A DNA stretch of 64,000 nt from Saprospiraceae bacterium (lineage in GTDB: Bacteria > Bacteroidota > Bacteroidia > Chitinophagales > Saprospiraceae). The position numbers and the translations under genes were made by a program. The notes under the pieces were generated by a model. It saw nothing but the letters and a program-made list of their open reading frames with translations, made no database searches and was not told the DNA's origin. Position 1 is the first letter of the stretch; each line of letters opens with the position of its first letter. Shown here in pieces: positions 44,740 to 54,693 of this stretch. The stretch lies in contig JANQSS010000042.1 of the NCBI GenBank assembly GCA_028279185.1, forward strand, positions 1 to 64,000, read 5' to 3'.

Positions 44740-46467
44740 ATGAAAATTCACCTAATTCTAATTCTATTTTTTGTGGTTTTTATTGGATGTAGAAAAACAA
44801 CATCTGAAATTGTAGAAGCTAAAAAAGAAATTGTTGGCTTGTGTGTTCCAATTACAACAGACCGGTCGTGGTATGAATCGGATAATGCTGCACCTCTTTT
44901 TGAAGGAATGGGCGATTTACATTACCCAATTTCTACCCAAGTCGAATTAGCTCAAAAGTATTTTAATCAAGGTTTGACTTTAGCCTATGGTTTCAATCAT
45001 GCCGAGGCTGCGCGTTCATTTCATTATGCATCCAGACTCGATTCTACCTGTGCGATGGCTTATTGGGGCTTTGCATATGTTTTGGGTCCAAATTATAATG
45101 CCGGAATGGAAAGTGATAATTATGCGCGAGCCTATTCAGCAATTGAAAAAGCAAAAAGGCAACTTTCCGGAAACACCGGTATCACAGAAAAAGAGAAGGA
45201 TTTGATTTTGGCGCTCTCAAAAAGATATGTGGCTGATCCTGTAGAAGACCGTTATTCACTAGACTTAACGTATGCTGAGGAGATGAAAAAACTGTACGAT
45301 ATATACCCGTCTGATGGAGTGGTTGATACACTTTATGCTGAATCATTGATGAATTTGCATCCCTGGGATTTATTTGATGCGGATGGCCTGCCGAAAGCAT
45401 GGACGCCTGAAATTATACAGGTACTGGAAAAAATATTAATCGAACACCCAATGCACAGCGGTGCTCACCATCTTTATATCCACGCAGTCGAAGCCTCCAA
45501 CAATCCACAAAAAGGATTAGCGAGCGCGCAACTGTTCGACAACGGCCTTGTGCCCAATTCAGGTCACCTTGTCCACATGCCCTCTCATATTTACATTCGA
45601 ACAGGCGATTATCACAAAGGGACCGTTTCGAATATTAATGCCATTAAAGTGGACAGTACATACATCACTGCCTGCCACGCATATGGCGCCTATCCATTGG
45701 CCTACTATCCGCATAATATACATTTTATGGCAGCGACAGCAACGTTGGAAGGAAATAGTAAATGGGCCCTGTACGCTGCGAACAAAGTGGCTGACAATGC
45801 CAATCGAATGTTAATGAAGGAACCTGGTTGGGGCACAATTCAACATTATTTTACCATTCCTTATTATGTGTATGTAAAACTGGGTAAGTGGGATGAAATC
45901 TTGGCAATGGTCAATGTTATGCAAGAACTTCCCTACCCGACGGCCATGTTGCACTATGCCAAAGGCATGGCACTATTAAAAAAAGGAATGCCTGAAAAAG
46001 CCCATAACCAATTAATTGCGCTTAAGAATTTTGCCAACAACGATGAATTCAAATCCTTGACGATCTGGGATATTAATTCGGTGTACGATTTGCTTCAAAT
46101 TGCACATAGAACACTTGAGGCCGAAATATTGGCATCGGCAAATGACTACGACAAGAGTATTATACTTTTGGAAGAGGTTATAGAAATTGAGGATCGATTA
46201 AATTATAATGAACCACCCGATTGGTTTTTTTCAGTACGACATAATTTAGGCAGCATACAATTACAAGCAAAACAATATAGAAAAGCAGTCGAGACGTTCT
46301 TGGCTGATTTAGAAGAGCTCCCCAAAAACGGATGGGCGTTAAACGGCCTTGCTTTAGCCTATTCCGGCCTTGGTGAGGTTGACAAGGCAGCAAAGATTAG
46401 ACAACAATTTAACGAGGCTTGGAAGACTGCCGACATAGAATTACATGGTTCTGTAGTCATGAATTGA
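44740..46467 (+). CDS. TPR lipoprotein of unknown function
   Basis: A 575-aa lipoprotein (VFIGC, Cys near residue 17). The first ~100 residues include YFNQGLTLAYGFNHAEAARSFHYASRLDSTCAMAYWG in pieces, a block typical of Bacteroidota TPR proteins with similar length. TPR units continue to the C-terminus (AKGMALLKKGMPEKAHNQL, NLGSIQLQAKQYRKAVETF, LNGLALAYSGLGEVDKAAKI). The motif HLVHMPSHIYIRTGDYHK is a family-conserved block. Probably faces the periplasm. The AraC gene 68 bp downstream is in the same direction. Confidence 0.8.
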   Translation: MKIHLILILFFVVFIGCRKTTSEIVEAKKEIVGLCVPITTDRSWYESDNAAPLFEGMGDLHYPISTQVELAQKYFNQGLTLAYGFNHAEAARSFHYASRLDSTCAMAYWGFAYVLGPNYNAGMESDNYARAYSAIEKAKRQLSGNTGITEKEKDLILALSKRYVADPVEDRYSLDLTYAEEMKKLYDIYPSDGVVDTLYAESLMNLHPWDLFDADGLPKAWTPEIIQVLEKILIEHPMHSGAHHLYIHAVEASNNPQKGLASAQLFDNGLVPNSGHLVHMPSHIYIRTGDYHKGTVSNINAIKVDSTYITACHAYGAYPLAYYPHNIHFMAATATLEGNSKWALYAANKVADNANRMLMKEPGWGTIQHYFTIPYYVYVKLGKWDEILAMVNVMQELPYPTAMLHYAKGMALLKKGMPEKAHNQLIALKNFANNDEFKSLTIWDINSVYDLLQIAHRTLEAEILASANDYDKSIILLEEVIEIEDRLNYNEPPDWFFSVRHNLGSIQLQAKQYRKAVETFLADLEELPKNGWALNGLALAYSGLGEVDKAAKIRQQFNEAWKTADIELHGSVVMN

Positions 46468-46534
46468 TTTTCTTACCTACCTTGCGAACATAGACTACTG
46501 GTTGCTTAAAATAGAATAAGATATAGGGAATTCA

Positions 46535-47410
46535 GTGAATGATGATGCCATAAAAGTAAAATTTGACAACCAGTCAAATCCCGATTCTTCATTTGATATT
46601 ATAAAATTAGAAGAGCTTTTTGAGCGTGAGGGAATGGATCATTCCATAGAAGAATTGCACCGGGTTGAGTTTTTTATTATCCTTGTTATTACGGATGGTA
46701 AGGGGCGACACACGATAGACTTTACCGACTATACGTACAAAAGAGGTACGATCTTAACCGTAAGAAAAGATCAAATTCAAAAATTCCATAAACAGAAAAA
46801 TGTAAAAGGATTCTTACTCCTATTTACGGACGATTTTTTAGTTACGTATCTGGAAAAACTTGAGGCCTTGAAATCGATACAATTGTTCAACGAGTTGCTA
46901 GGATTGCCTAAGCTAGAATTAACAGACGACGAAATGGACATGGCGGGCAATATTATATCTCGAATAGAAAATGAATACTTTCACCAAAATGACGATCATT
47001 CACTTGGTGTCATACGCAGTGAGCTGCATATATTAATTACTAAATTGTTTCGAATAAAATCAGAGCACGACATACTTCCTGATAATAAAAAGTACGTTTC
47101 TGACTTTGTACATTTTCAGCTTCTCGTTGAACAAAATGTGAATAAAACCAGACGGGTTATCGATTATGCCAAATTGATGGGCGTGAGCACAAAAACATTA
47201 AATACCATTTCCAAAAGAATAACTGACAAATCAGCAAAGAATTTTATTGCCGAAATTAGTATTAAACAAATTAAGCGCTTATTGATTAACACGACTCTTT
47301 CAGTTAAGGAAATCGCCTATGCCTCCGGGTTTGAAGAATCGACAAACTTTTATAAGTATTTTAAACGAGTGGTAGGCCTTACACCTGAGCAGTTCAGAGC
47401 AAGCTACTAG
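46535..47410 (+). CDS. AraC family transcriptional regulator
   Basis: A 291-aa protein starting with GTG. The N-terminal part resembles a cupin-like sensor (LHRVEFFIILVITDG, RGTILTVRKDQIQKFHK), and the C-terminal two HTH motifs lie at about residues 200-290 (RVIDYAKLMGVSTKTLN, SVKEIAYASGFEESTNFYKYFKRVVGLTPEQF in pieces). It shares its overall layout with the regulator at 39531. It may control the upstream TPR lipoprotein or itself. Confidence 0.87.
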   Translation: MNDDAIKVKFDNQSNPDSSFDIIKLEELFEREGMDHSIEELHRVEFFIILVITDGKGRHTIDFTDYTYKRGTILTVRKDQIQKFHKQKNVKGFLLLFTDDFLVTYLEKLEALKSIQLFNELLGLPKLELTDDEMDMAGNIISRIENEYFHQNDDHSLGVIRSELHILITKLFRIKSEHDILPDNKKYVSDFVHFQLLVEQNVNKTRRVIDYAKLMGVSTKTLNTISKRITDKSAKNFIAEISIKQIKRLLINTTLSVKEIAYASGFEESTNFYKYFKRVVGLTPEQFRASY

Positions 47411-47881
47411 CAACCTTTCGCATTGTGGTCGCATTTGGATATATTGTGGATTGAAGCCAACCGATTGCGTTGTCAATCCAACACATCTTCTATCTGGCTG
47501 TCGTCCAGAATGAAAATTAAGGCGGCTAGCTATTGGATTCCAGACAATTCGATCTCATGTTGGTGTGCATGTTAGAATAAGAACCTCACTTTTGGGTGCG
47601 GCATATCGGAAGTCACATGCATACGTGTTGAAAACAGTTTACTTAGTACGGATAGGGTTAGTATGCTTTAAAATGGGTATCGACTTTTGGTTTGAAACAC
47701 CAGCGTGCGGTTACAAACACCTGCCTCACACGATAGCTTTTGCTACATACTATTCAGCCGTTTTCAGAGTTCAATACTTCATATATATAATTTACCTCCT
47801 GCCATTCGACGCCAAGCCGATTATTGTTATTTTTGGCCTCTTAGAATCAAAAAGGAGCGTTAAGGAGGCAGCAGTGAAGTC
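47411..47881. other. 471-bp region upstream of mreB
   Basis: A stem (TGGATTGA / TCAATCCA, 47447-47480) with an inner CAAC/GTTG lies 36 nt past the AraC gene and may end its transcript; there is no U tract. A 106-codon frame at 47565-47885 overlapping the mreB start looks like a chance ORF (no homologous pattern). The mreB promoter is expected here but no clear box is visible. Confidence 0.5.
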
Positions 47882-48913
47882 ATGAAGTTATTTAGCCTGT
47901 TTACACAAGACCTGGCCATAGATTTAGGTACGGCCAACACTCTGATCATCCAGGATGGCAATATCGTCGTGGACGAACCCTCTATTGTGGCAATAGATAG
48001 ACGCACTGGTGAGACAATTGCCGTAGGCCACCGAGCCATGCAAATGCACGAAAAAACGCACGAGAACATCAAGACCATTCGCCCACTTAAGGATGGTGTG
48101 ATTGCCGATTTCCAGGCTGCTGAAAGTATGATCGAAGGCATGATCAACATGATTGGCAATAAGCGTCGCTTTTTTACCCATATGAAGATGGTCATATGTA
48201 TACCATCCGGGATTACAGAAGTGGAAAAGCGTGCCGTTTTCGATTCAGCAGACCACGTTGATAGTAAGGAGACTTACCTCATTTACGAGCCTATGGCAGC
48301 TGCCCTTGGTATTGGTTTGGATGTCGAAGAACCGGTCGGGAATATGATCATTGACATTGGAGGAGGAACGACTGAGATTGCTGTAATTGCGCTCTCCGGT
48401 ATCGTTTGCGATCAAAGCATTCGTACTGCCGGTGATGTGTTTACGCTTGATATCATGGACTATATTAAGCGGGCCTACAATATGCTCATTGGTGAGCGGA
48501 CAGCAGAACAAATCAAGATTCATGTGGGGTCAGCACTTCCCGAACTGCCTAATCCGCCTGATGATGTGGCCGTAAATGGTCGTGATTTGATGACAGGTAT
48601 TCCAAGGCAAATAGTAATTGGATATTCCGAGATAGCACAGGCATTGGACAAGTCTGTTGCCAAAATTGAAGAGGCCATCTTAAAAGCGTTGGAAACGACC
48701 CCTCCTGAACTTGCGTCCGATATTTACAAAACAGGTTTGTACTTGACAGGTGGAGGAGCATTGCTACGTGGACTTGATGTGCGGGTTTCTGAACGAACCA
48801 AATTGCTGGTACATGTTGCTGAAGATCCCTTACGAGCAGTTGTACGTGGGACAGGTATCGCATTGAAAAATACGGATAAGTTTTCCTTTCTCATCGATCG
48901 TAAAGGAGTTTAG
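47882..48913 (+). CDS. mreB: Rod shape-determining protein MreB
   Basis: A 343-aa actin-like ATPase. It has the phosphate-1 loop DLAIDLGTANTLI, the connect-1 and phosphate-2 block IDIGGGTTEIAVIA, and the adenosine block LTGGGALLRGLD. Filaments at the inner membrane guide lateral wall synthesis. First gene of the operon mreB-mreC-mreD-mrdA-UDG. Length is normal. Confidence 0.96.
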   Translation: MKLFSLFTQDLAIDLGTANTLIIQDGNIVVDEPSIVAIDRRTGETIAVGHRAMQMHEKTHENIKTIRPLKDGVIADFQAAESMIEGMINMIGNKRRFFTHMKMVICIPSGITEVEKRAVFDSADHVDSKETYLIYEPMAAALGIGLDVEEPVGNMIIDIGGGTTEIAVIALSGIVCDQSIRTAGDVFTLDIMDYIKRAYNMLIGERTAEQIKIHVGSALPELPNPPDDVAVNGRDLMTGIPRQIVIGYSEIAQALDKSVAKIEEAILKALETTPPELASDIYKTGLYLTGGGALLRGLDVRVSERTKLLVHVAEDPLRAVVRGTGIALKNTDKFSFLIDRKGV

Positions 48914-48959
48914 CTATCTCCGAAGTGCTAAAAATACATAGATGTAATACCGACGTCTT

Positions 48960-49763
48960 ATGATTAATTTATTTCGATTTCTCCTCCGAAATAGCAGCTT
49001 TTTTCTTTTCATCGTTTTTGAAATAATCGCGTTATATCTCGTTGTAAATTACAATCAAAGCCAACGCAAAACGTTCCTTGATGCATCGTCAAACATCACA
49101 GCCACCATACTCGAAAAGAATGACCAGTTACATGATTATTTTAATCTGCAAGAAATAAATCGAAATCTCAACCAGGAAAACGCATTTTTACTGGAAAAAA
49201 TAATTTCCCAAAGTGCTTTGACCAGTACAGCAGATAAACCATCGTTTAAATTTTATAATGCCAAAGTTATTTCCAATCAGATTGATGGTCGGTATAATCG
49301 CTATGTAATAAATCAAGGAAGAGGTGCACATGTTAAACCGGGTATGGGTATTCTTAGCGGCACTTTTCCTGCAGGCATCATTTACCAAGCCACCGAAAAC
49401 TATGCCAGTGTAATTTCTTTACTGAATATAAACCTAAATATAAGTGCGCGGATAAAAAATAAGGGATACTTCGGATTGATGCGATGGCGCCCGCCAAACC
49501 CGCAACAATCAGTGCTCTTTGATGTGCCGGCTTACGCGGATGTATTGCCAGGTGATACAGTGGTTACAAGCGGACACAGTCACGTCTTCCCGGCGCAAAT
49601 GCCTCTAGGTATCGTGTCATCTGTCGTCACACCGAAAGGGTCAAATAGCCACGAAATTGCTGTAAATCTATTTGTTAACCTCGGCCGCCTTGAATATGTG
49701 CAGGTTATCGAAAATGTTCACCGGACAGAATTGGACTCACTTAAGCGCAACGATGAAAGATGA
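48960..49763 (+). CDS. mreC: Rod shape-determining protein MreC
   Basis: A 267-aa protein with one N-terminal membrane helix (about residues 13-30), a coiled-coil-like segment (NDQLHDYFNLQEINRNLNQENAFL) and the MreC beta domain (YNAKVISNQIDGRYNRYVINQGRGAHVKPGM in pieces, PGDTVVTSGHSHVFPAQMPLGIV). It links the MreB filament to periplasmic wall enzymes. Its stop overlaps the mreD start (ATGA). Confidence 0.92.
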   Translation: MINLFRFLLRNSSFFLFIVFEIIALYLVVNYNQSQRKTFLDASSNITATILEKNDQLHDYFNLQEINRNLNQENAFLLEKIISQSALTSTADKPSFKFYNAKVISNQIDGRYNRYVINQGRGAHVKPGMGILSGTFPAGIIYQATENYASVISLLNINLNISARIKNKGYFGLMRWRPPNPQQSVLFDVPAYADVLPGDTVVTSGHSHVFPAQMPLGIVSSVVTPKGSNSHEIAVNLFVNLGRLEYVQVIENVHRTELDSLKRNDER

Positions 49764-50281
49764 AGCGACCAATCCGATATATCATATTCGCTATCATTAT
49801 CGTTCTTTTTCAAGTGTTGGTATGTAAACATGTCATGCTCGGTGGCGTAGCCGATCCATATCTCGATATACTGATTTACCCCTTACTCTTATTCATTTTG
49901 CCGGTTAATACGCCAGCAGCCGTTGTCGTTTTATTTGGTTTTTTAGGTGGACTAGGTGTGGATATCTTCTACAATAGCCCAGGCGTCCATGCAAGCGCAC
50001 TGGTGTTAACGGCATTTTTACGCAAACTTGTTCTCAATGCACTTGAGCCACGCACCGGTTATGCTGTTGACGAATCACCGCTACGCGTTCGTCCATCAAA
50101 CTACTGGTATTATTCTTACACGGCAGTTTTACTTTTTATTCACATACTCGTTTACAACTTAGTTTCATTTTTTTCACTGGCTCATGTGTTGGATATTTTG
50201 ATAAAAACAGTATTAACGTTTGTGGTATCTATGTTACTCATTGGCTTACACGCCGTTTTATGGAGAACAATTAAACTTTAA
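49760..50281 (+). CDS. mreD: Rod shape-determining protein MreD
   Basis: A 173-aa protein with about five membrane segments. It overlaps mreC by 4 nt and precedes mrdA by 18 nt. The FGFLGGLGVDIFYNSPGVHASALVLTAFLRK block is the conserved MreD region. Weakly conserved family; the call rests on size, topology and position. Confidence 0.88.
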   Translation: MKRPIRYIIFAIIIVLFQVLVCKHVMLGGVADPYLDILIYPLLLFILPVNTPAAVVVLFGFLGGLGVDIFYNSPGVHASALVLTAFLRKLVLNALEPRTGYAVDESPLRVRPSNYWYYSYTAVLLFIHILVYNLVSFFSLAHVLDILIKTVLTFVVSMLLIGLHAVLWRTIKL

Positions 50282-50299
50282 TGTATATTACATTAAGCA

Positions 50300-52138
50300 G
50301 TGGAAAAACATCAACATAGACGTAATGCGATATTAATTGCCTTGGCGATGTCCACCTTGGTGCTGCTGGTTTCTGCCGCAAAACTTCAACTCGCGGATAG
50401 CACGTATCACACTAAAGCGGAGTCCACTACGATTGGCGAGTCGGTGCAGTATCCGGCGCGTGGCTTATTTAAAGATCGGAATGGAAAATTACTTGTACTT
50501 AATGAACCCATATATGATTTAATGGTAACCGTAGGGCAAATGGACCCTAAGATGGACACATTGAAATTTTGTGAATTATTGAATATTGATGAAAGTGAGT
50601 TTCGGGACAGATTAAATAAGGATTTTTCTTCGGTACGTTTTTCACGTCGCGTGCCTTTTATTTTTCTGTCGAAAATAGCCGCCCATGAAGTAGCTCCGCT
50701 ATTGGAAGTATTATATGAATTTCCCGGATTTGATTTTGTGCCTCGAAGTCATCGGCAGTATCCGTATCCGAATGCTGCTCACGTATTGGGTTACCTCGGT
50801 GAAGTTAATACAGCGCAAATCGAAAAGTCAGATGGGCGTTATGAATCAGGTGACTACATAGGGACAAGTGGGCTGGAATCGAAGTATGAAGAGCAATTGC
50901 GCGGATCAAAAGGCGTAAAATATGTGTTGCGCGACAACCTGGGCCGTGTGGTTGAACCCTTGCGGGGCGGAACATTGGATACGGCTGCAGTAAGTGGCCG
51001 AGATATTGTACTGACATTGGATATCGAATTGCAGGCGTATGGGGAACAACTCATGCAAGGTAAACGTGGCGCTATCGTCGCACTGGAGCCTAATACCGGA
51101 GAAGTGCTTGCGACAATCAGTGCACCAAATTATGATCCAAATCAATTATCGATTGGTAAAAACCGAGGAGAGGCATACGAAGCGCTAAGTACGGACAGCC
51201 TCAATCCGTTGCTCAATCGGCCGATAATGTCGAAATATCCACCGGGCTCACTCTTCAAGCCAATATTATCGTTGATCGCATTACAAAATAATATTATTAC
51301 CCCACGCAACTATATTACGTGTAACGGTGGCTATACCTATTATAAAACGACATGGAATTGTCATGCTGGAGGTGGAGTAAGAAACTTGGTGTCAGCGTTG
51401 ACGTATTCATGCAATACATATTATTACATAGCGTATCGGAATTTATTAGAAATTGAAGGATTTCGAAAACCGCAAGTTGGTCTGGACAGTTTGAATTACT
51501 ACTTACGATCATTTGGACTTGGCCAGCGGTTAGGAATAGATGTTTCCGGAGAGAGTCCCGGGTTTTTACCGACATCGGATTTCTACAAAAATCTATACAA
51601 AGAAGAAAATGGAATTTGGTATTCAACCTACACCATATCAAATGGGATCGGCCAGGGCGAATTAGAATTAACGACTTTACAAATGGCAAATCTAGCCGCC
51701 ATATTGGCAAATCGCGGACATTATTTTCAGCCGCATTTATTCAAGACATTTGATGACGATAATTTTTTTCAAGATCGATTAATTCCAGCTCGACATGAAG
51801 TTCCAATTGATAAAGAGCATTATGAACCGGTAATCGAAGGTATGAGCCGATCAATAAGCCGAGGGACCGGGATTGGCGCTTATATTCCAGGTATAGAAGT
51901 ATGTGGCAAAACGGGCACATCTGAAAACCCACACGGAGATGATCACTCCGTCTTTTTTGCCTTCGCACCACGCGATAATCCACAAATTGCAATAGCCGTT
52001 TACGTTGAAAATGCAGGATGGGGAGGGACTTATGCAGCCCCAATCGCCAGTTTAATGATGGAAAAATATATTACCGGTGAAATAAATAAACAGAGAGGCT
52101 GGCTGGAAAATCGCATATTGCAAGCGAAGATAGATTGA
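50300..52138 (+). CDS. mrdA: Penicillin-binding protein 2 (elongasome transpeptidase)
   Basis: A 612-aa class B PBP with an N-terminal membrane anchor (about residues 10-28) and a pedestal domain. The transpeptidase motifs are SLFK (S317), SCN (in TYSCNTYYY) and KTG (in CGKTGTSE, near 536). It cross-links lateral peptidoglycan with MreBCD. A GTG start 18 nt after mreD is used. The usual partner gene rodA is not next to it; a uracil-DNA glycosylase-family gene follows instead. Confidence 0.95.
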   Translation: MEKHQHRRNAILIALAMSTLVLLVSAAKLQLADSTYHTKAESTTIGESVQYPARGLFKDRNGKLLVLNEPIYDLMVTVGQMDPKMDTLKFCELLNIDESEFRDRLNKDFSSVRFSRRVPFIFLSKIAAHEVAPLLEVLYEFPGFDFVPRSHRQYPYPNAAHVLGYLGEVNTAQIEKSDGRYESGDYIGTSGLESKYEEQLRGSKGVKYVLRDNLGRVVEPLRGGTLDTAAVSGRDIVLTLDIELQAYGEQLMQGKRGAIVALEPNTGEVLATISAPNYDPNQLSIGKNRGEAYEALSTDSLNPLLNRPIMSKYPPGSLFKPILSLIALQNNIITPRNYITCNGGYTYYKTTWNCHAGGGVRNLVSALTYSCNTYYYIAYRNLLEIEGFRKPQVGLDSLNYYLRSFGLGQRLGIDVSGESPGFLPTSDFYKNLYKEENGIWYSTYTISNGIGQGELELTTLQMANLAAILANRGHYFQPHLFKTFDDDNFFQDRLIPARHEVPIDKEHYEPVIEGMSRSISRGTGIGAYIPGIEVCGKTGTSENPHGDDHSVFFAFAPRDNPQIAIAVYVENAGWGGTYAAPIASLMMEKYITGEINKQRGWLENRILQAKID

Positions 52139-52704
52139 TGAAAAAACTACTGAAGACAATTGGGGATTGTGTTGTGTGTCAGCCCTTTTTTGAACACCCT
52201 TGTCGACCAATTGTAGCAGCTGACATTAATTCGAAAATATGTATCATAGGTCAGGCACCTGGTCGCAAGGTGCAAAATAGTGGTATACCCTGGCATGATA
52301 AGAGTGGAGAAAACTTACGACGTTGGATGGGTGTATCAGAAGAACAATTTTATGACGCGTCCATTGTAGCTATTGTTCCGATGGGGTTTTGCTACCCCGG
52401 TACTGGAAAGTCGGGCGACTTACCTCCACGAAAAGAGTGCGCCCCCCTGTGGCACGACAAAATTCTTGAACAAATGCCTTCAGTGCAACTGACATTGCTG
52501 ATTGGTAAATACGCACAAGATTATTACTTGAATGATAAACGAAAATCTCTAACTGACCGGGTTCGAGAATTTCAATCGTACGGACCGAAATATTTCCCGT
52601 TACCACATCCTTCGCCTCGAAATAATATTTGGAAAAAGAAGAACCCCTGGTTTGAAGCTGAAGTTATACAAGCACTACAAATGCGTATTGAGGCGATTAT
52701 CTAA
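52138..52704 (+). CDS. Uracil-DNA glycosylase superfamily protein
   Basis: A 188-aa protein of the small UDG-like group. Motif A is IIGQAPGRKVQNSGIPWHD near residues 36-54, and the C-terminal motif is LPHPSPRNNIW near residue 160. The family removes uracil or other bases from DNA, or has unknown hydrolase roles in this subgroup (compare the DUF4918/YqfB-like members). The ATG shares one base with the mrdA stop (TGATG), so it is translationally coupled to the cell-wall operon, an odd neighbour for a DNA-repair gene. Confidence 0.85.
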   Translation: MKKLLKTIGDCVVCQPFFEHPCRPIVAADINSKICIIGQAPGRKVQNSGIPWHDKSGENLRRWMGVSEEQFYDASIVAIVPMGFCYPGTGKSGDLPPRKECAPLWHDKILEQMPSVQLTLLIGKYAQDYYLNDKRKSLTDRVREFQSYGPKYFPLPHPSPRNNIWKKKNPWFEAEVIQALQMRIEAII

Positions 52705-52790
52705 TTATTGGCGGTTAAGAATATGAAATAAAAACCCCTAGACATTGTACTTTATAGGACCTTAATTACATTAAATTTACGGTAGATTGA

Positions 52791-53603
52791 ATTAAGAAAA
52801 TTTTTTACAAGTTCGATTTTAACCAATATATAAAATCCATCAAACACGTAACGCTATGTCCATCTTCGACTAATGTACGACTCGTACCACTCGGAAATGT
52901 TCATATTATAGTTCACCTACAGGGAAAAACATGGCATAATACAAGCTTTAGCAAATCGTGGGAACCGCGTGCACAAGCTTTTTTAGCCGGACCATTTAAT
53001 GCGTCGTATTCATTGCGGTGTTGCGGTGAATCGGAAATGTTAGTCCTGCAATTTCATCCAGGTAAATTTCGATGTTTTCACAGTGCACCCGTTTCAACTT
53101 GGACAAACAATCTCGTTCCCTTGAATGAAATTTGGGGTTCAGCGGCAGAAGAATTAACCGAGCGTCTCTGGCTCAGCAATGATGTTGAAATAAGAAAAAA
53201 CCTCATAACGCAATTTTTAGCAAATAAATGCCTGGATACAAGACCCTCGTTAATAGACCATGCCATTAACCAAATTATAAGCCACGCAGGTGCCGGAAAG
53301 ATTGGCGAGATTGCCCGACAACATCATCTTTCGGTCGCTCATTTTAGAAGTCGATTTAAAAATGAAGTCGGACTTAGTCCAAAGGAGTTTCAACGCATAA
53401 CACGTATTAATGCAGTATTAAAATGTTGTAATGAGCTCAACAATTGTGTGTTAACGGAGCTAACATATCGTTTTGGCTATTTTGATCAGTCACATTTTAT
53501 TCGGGATTTCACCTCATATCTTGACATGACGCCAAAGTCTTTTTTTAGAGAGTACGCTTTTGATGTGGAACACGGGGCTATTCAAAAGCGACCGATGGGA
53601 TAA
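52791..53603 (+). CDS. AraC family regulator without an ATG/GTG start (non-AUG start or broken 5' end)
   Basis: The frame is open from 52791 (just after a TGA at 52788) to 53603, 270 codons. The part before the first TTG (53013) codes for the family's N-terminal domain: LVPLGNVHIIVHLQGKTWHN and FLAGPFNASYSLRC are clear matches to the DUF6597-type sensor. An HTH pair follows (KIGEIARQHHLSVAHFRSRF, RFGYFDQSHFIRDF). No ATG, GTG or TTG lies in frame before 53013. Candidates are ATT at 52791 or ATA at 52830, or the true start was lost and the gene is decaying. Confidence 0.75.
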   Translation: MKKIFYKFDFNQYIKSIKHVTLCPSSTNVRLVPLGNVHIIVHLQGKTWHNTSFSKSWEPRAQAFLAGPFNASYSLRCCGESEMLVLQFHPGKFRCFHSAPVSTWTNNLVPLNEIWGSAAEELTERLWLSNDVEIRKNLITQFLANKCLDTRPSLIDHAINQIISHAGAGKIGEIARQHHLSVAHFRSRFKNEVGLSPKEFQRITRINAVLKCCNELNNCVLTELTYRFGYFDQSHFIRDFTSYLDMTPKSFFREYAFDVEHGAIQKRPMG

Positions 53604-53758
53604 TAGAAACCAGCGATTTTTACAATTTTAATAGGAGTAAGAACATATAACTTCGCTCATCTTTAGAAAATAAATAATAAAGATGTCGGGCCGGGGTATT
53701 TCTTTAGTTAACTATTAAAAACAACCGATATCTTTTGAGTGTACAAAGTTCTTATTCC

Positions 53759-54328
53759 ATGAGACTACTCCAACCGATGGTGATACTTATTATTTTCGCT
53801 GGACTTATACTATCATGCGATACCACCAAAAAAGCATATTCTGATATCTCTGTTCCATCAATATCTACGGACTTTGATTTTTTATTGGGAAAATGGAGTG
53901 TGCGTAACAGCGTATTAAAGGAGAGATTAAAAGACAGCGATGACTGGGTCGAATATACGGCTCAGGCAGATGTATGGAAAATAATGGACGGCATGGTCAT
54001 TATCGATGAATTTCGTACGATACGAGGTGGAAGGGAGGAGACTAGCGGGTCCTATCGGATCTATAATGAAAATACGAAGGAGTGGACTATATATTGGTCG
54101 TCCACCGCCTATCCGGATTTGGGGTTGCTACCACAGGTAAAAGGAAAATTTGGTGCCGACGGAAAAGCCGAGTTTTATGGAGAAGAGTCATATAAGGGTG
54201 GTACTGTAAAAATAAAATGGGCTTGGAACGATATGAACACAGATTCTCCAAGATGGGAGCAAGCCTACTTTGACGAAAAAAATAACCGATGGGAAGTAAA
54301 CTGGACAATGGTGTTTGAGCGGCTGTAA
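53759..54328 (+). CDS. DUF1579-like lipoprotein
   Basis: A 189-aa lipoprotein (LILSC, Cys near 20 from the chosen ATG). The mature part is a small beta barrel beginning FDFLLGKWSVRNSVLKERL and continuing with W..YTAQADVWKIMDGMVIIDEF, RIYNENTKEWTIYWSS and WNWTMVFER-like ends, the DUF1579/lipocalin-like pattern. A TTG eight codons upstream is in frame but the ATG at 53759 gives a proper signal peptide. Function unknown. It is convergent with the Hpt gene. Confidence 0.75.
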   Translation: MRLLQPMVILIIFAGLILSCDTTKKAYSDISVPSISTDFDFLLGKWSVRNSVLKERLKDSDDWVEYTAQADVWKIMDGMVIIDEFRTIRGGREETSGSYRIYNENTKEWTIYWSSTAYPDLGLLPQVKGKFGADGKAEFYGEESYKGGTVKIKWAWNDMNTDSPRWEQAYFDEKNNRWEVNWTMVFERL

Positions 54329-54357
54329 TATTTCTTTCAAATGAAAAAAGGTTGATT

Positions 54358-54693
54358 TTAAAATTCACCTATTATGATTGTCAGTTCTCGAGCCGACGAT
54401 TCATGCAATCTATACGCTCGGCCAAATAATTCGTGCACCTCGAACACCTCACCGGCTATTATCGCTTTTTCTATGTCAATAAGTGCTGTTTTTAAGGCAC
54501 TATTTCCTATATAGTCCATTTGCGGTTTTAAAGAATGTGCATGAATACGTAATTGCTCCCAATCCTGATTTGTCAAATTACGTTCCATTTTTTCAAATGT
54601 CTCCGATGCGACCTGTAAGTACAGATTTATGTATTGCTTTAATTTTTTTTTATCTCCCTTTGTGACTTTATTTAGCAATGCTAGATCAACCAT
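54358..54693 (-). CDS. Stand-alone histidine phosphotransfer (Hpt) protein
   Basis: A 111-aa all-helical protein with the Hpt site RIHAHSLKPQMDYIG (phospho-His in HSLK near residue 52) and a following helix pair. It has no kinase or receiver of its own. A hybrid kinase that lacks an Hpt domain (58093-60903) and a LytTR receiver protein (61679-62440) lie in the same segment, so it may shuttle phosphate between them; this is inference. Confidence 0.82.
   Translation of the reverse strand: MVDLALLNKVTKGDKKKLKQYINLYLQVASETFEKMERNLTNQDWEQLRIHAHSLKPQMDYIGNSALKTALIDIEKAIIAGEVFEVHELFGRAYRLHESSARELTIIIGEF

Noticed and set aside
47565-47885. 106-codon frame ahead of mreB
   Set aside because: No recognisable pattern, overlaps the mreB start, and its composition is that of non-coding sequence.
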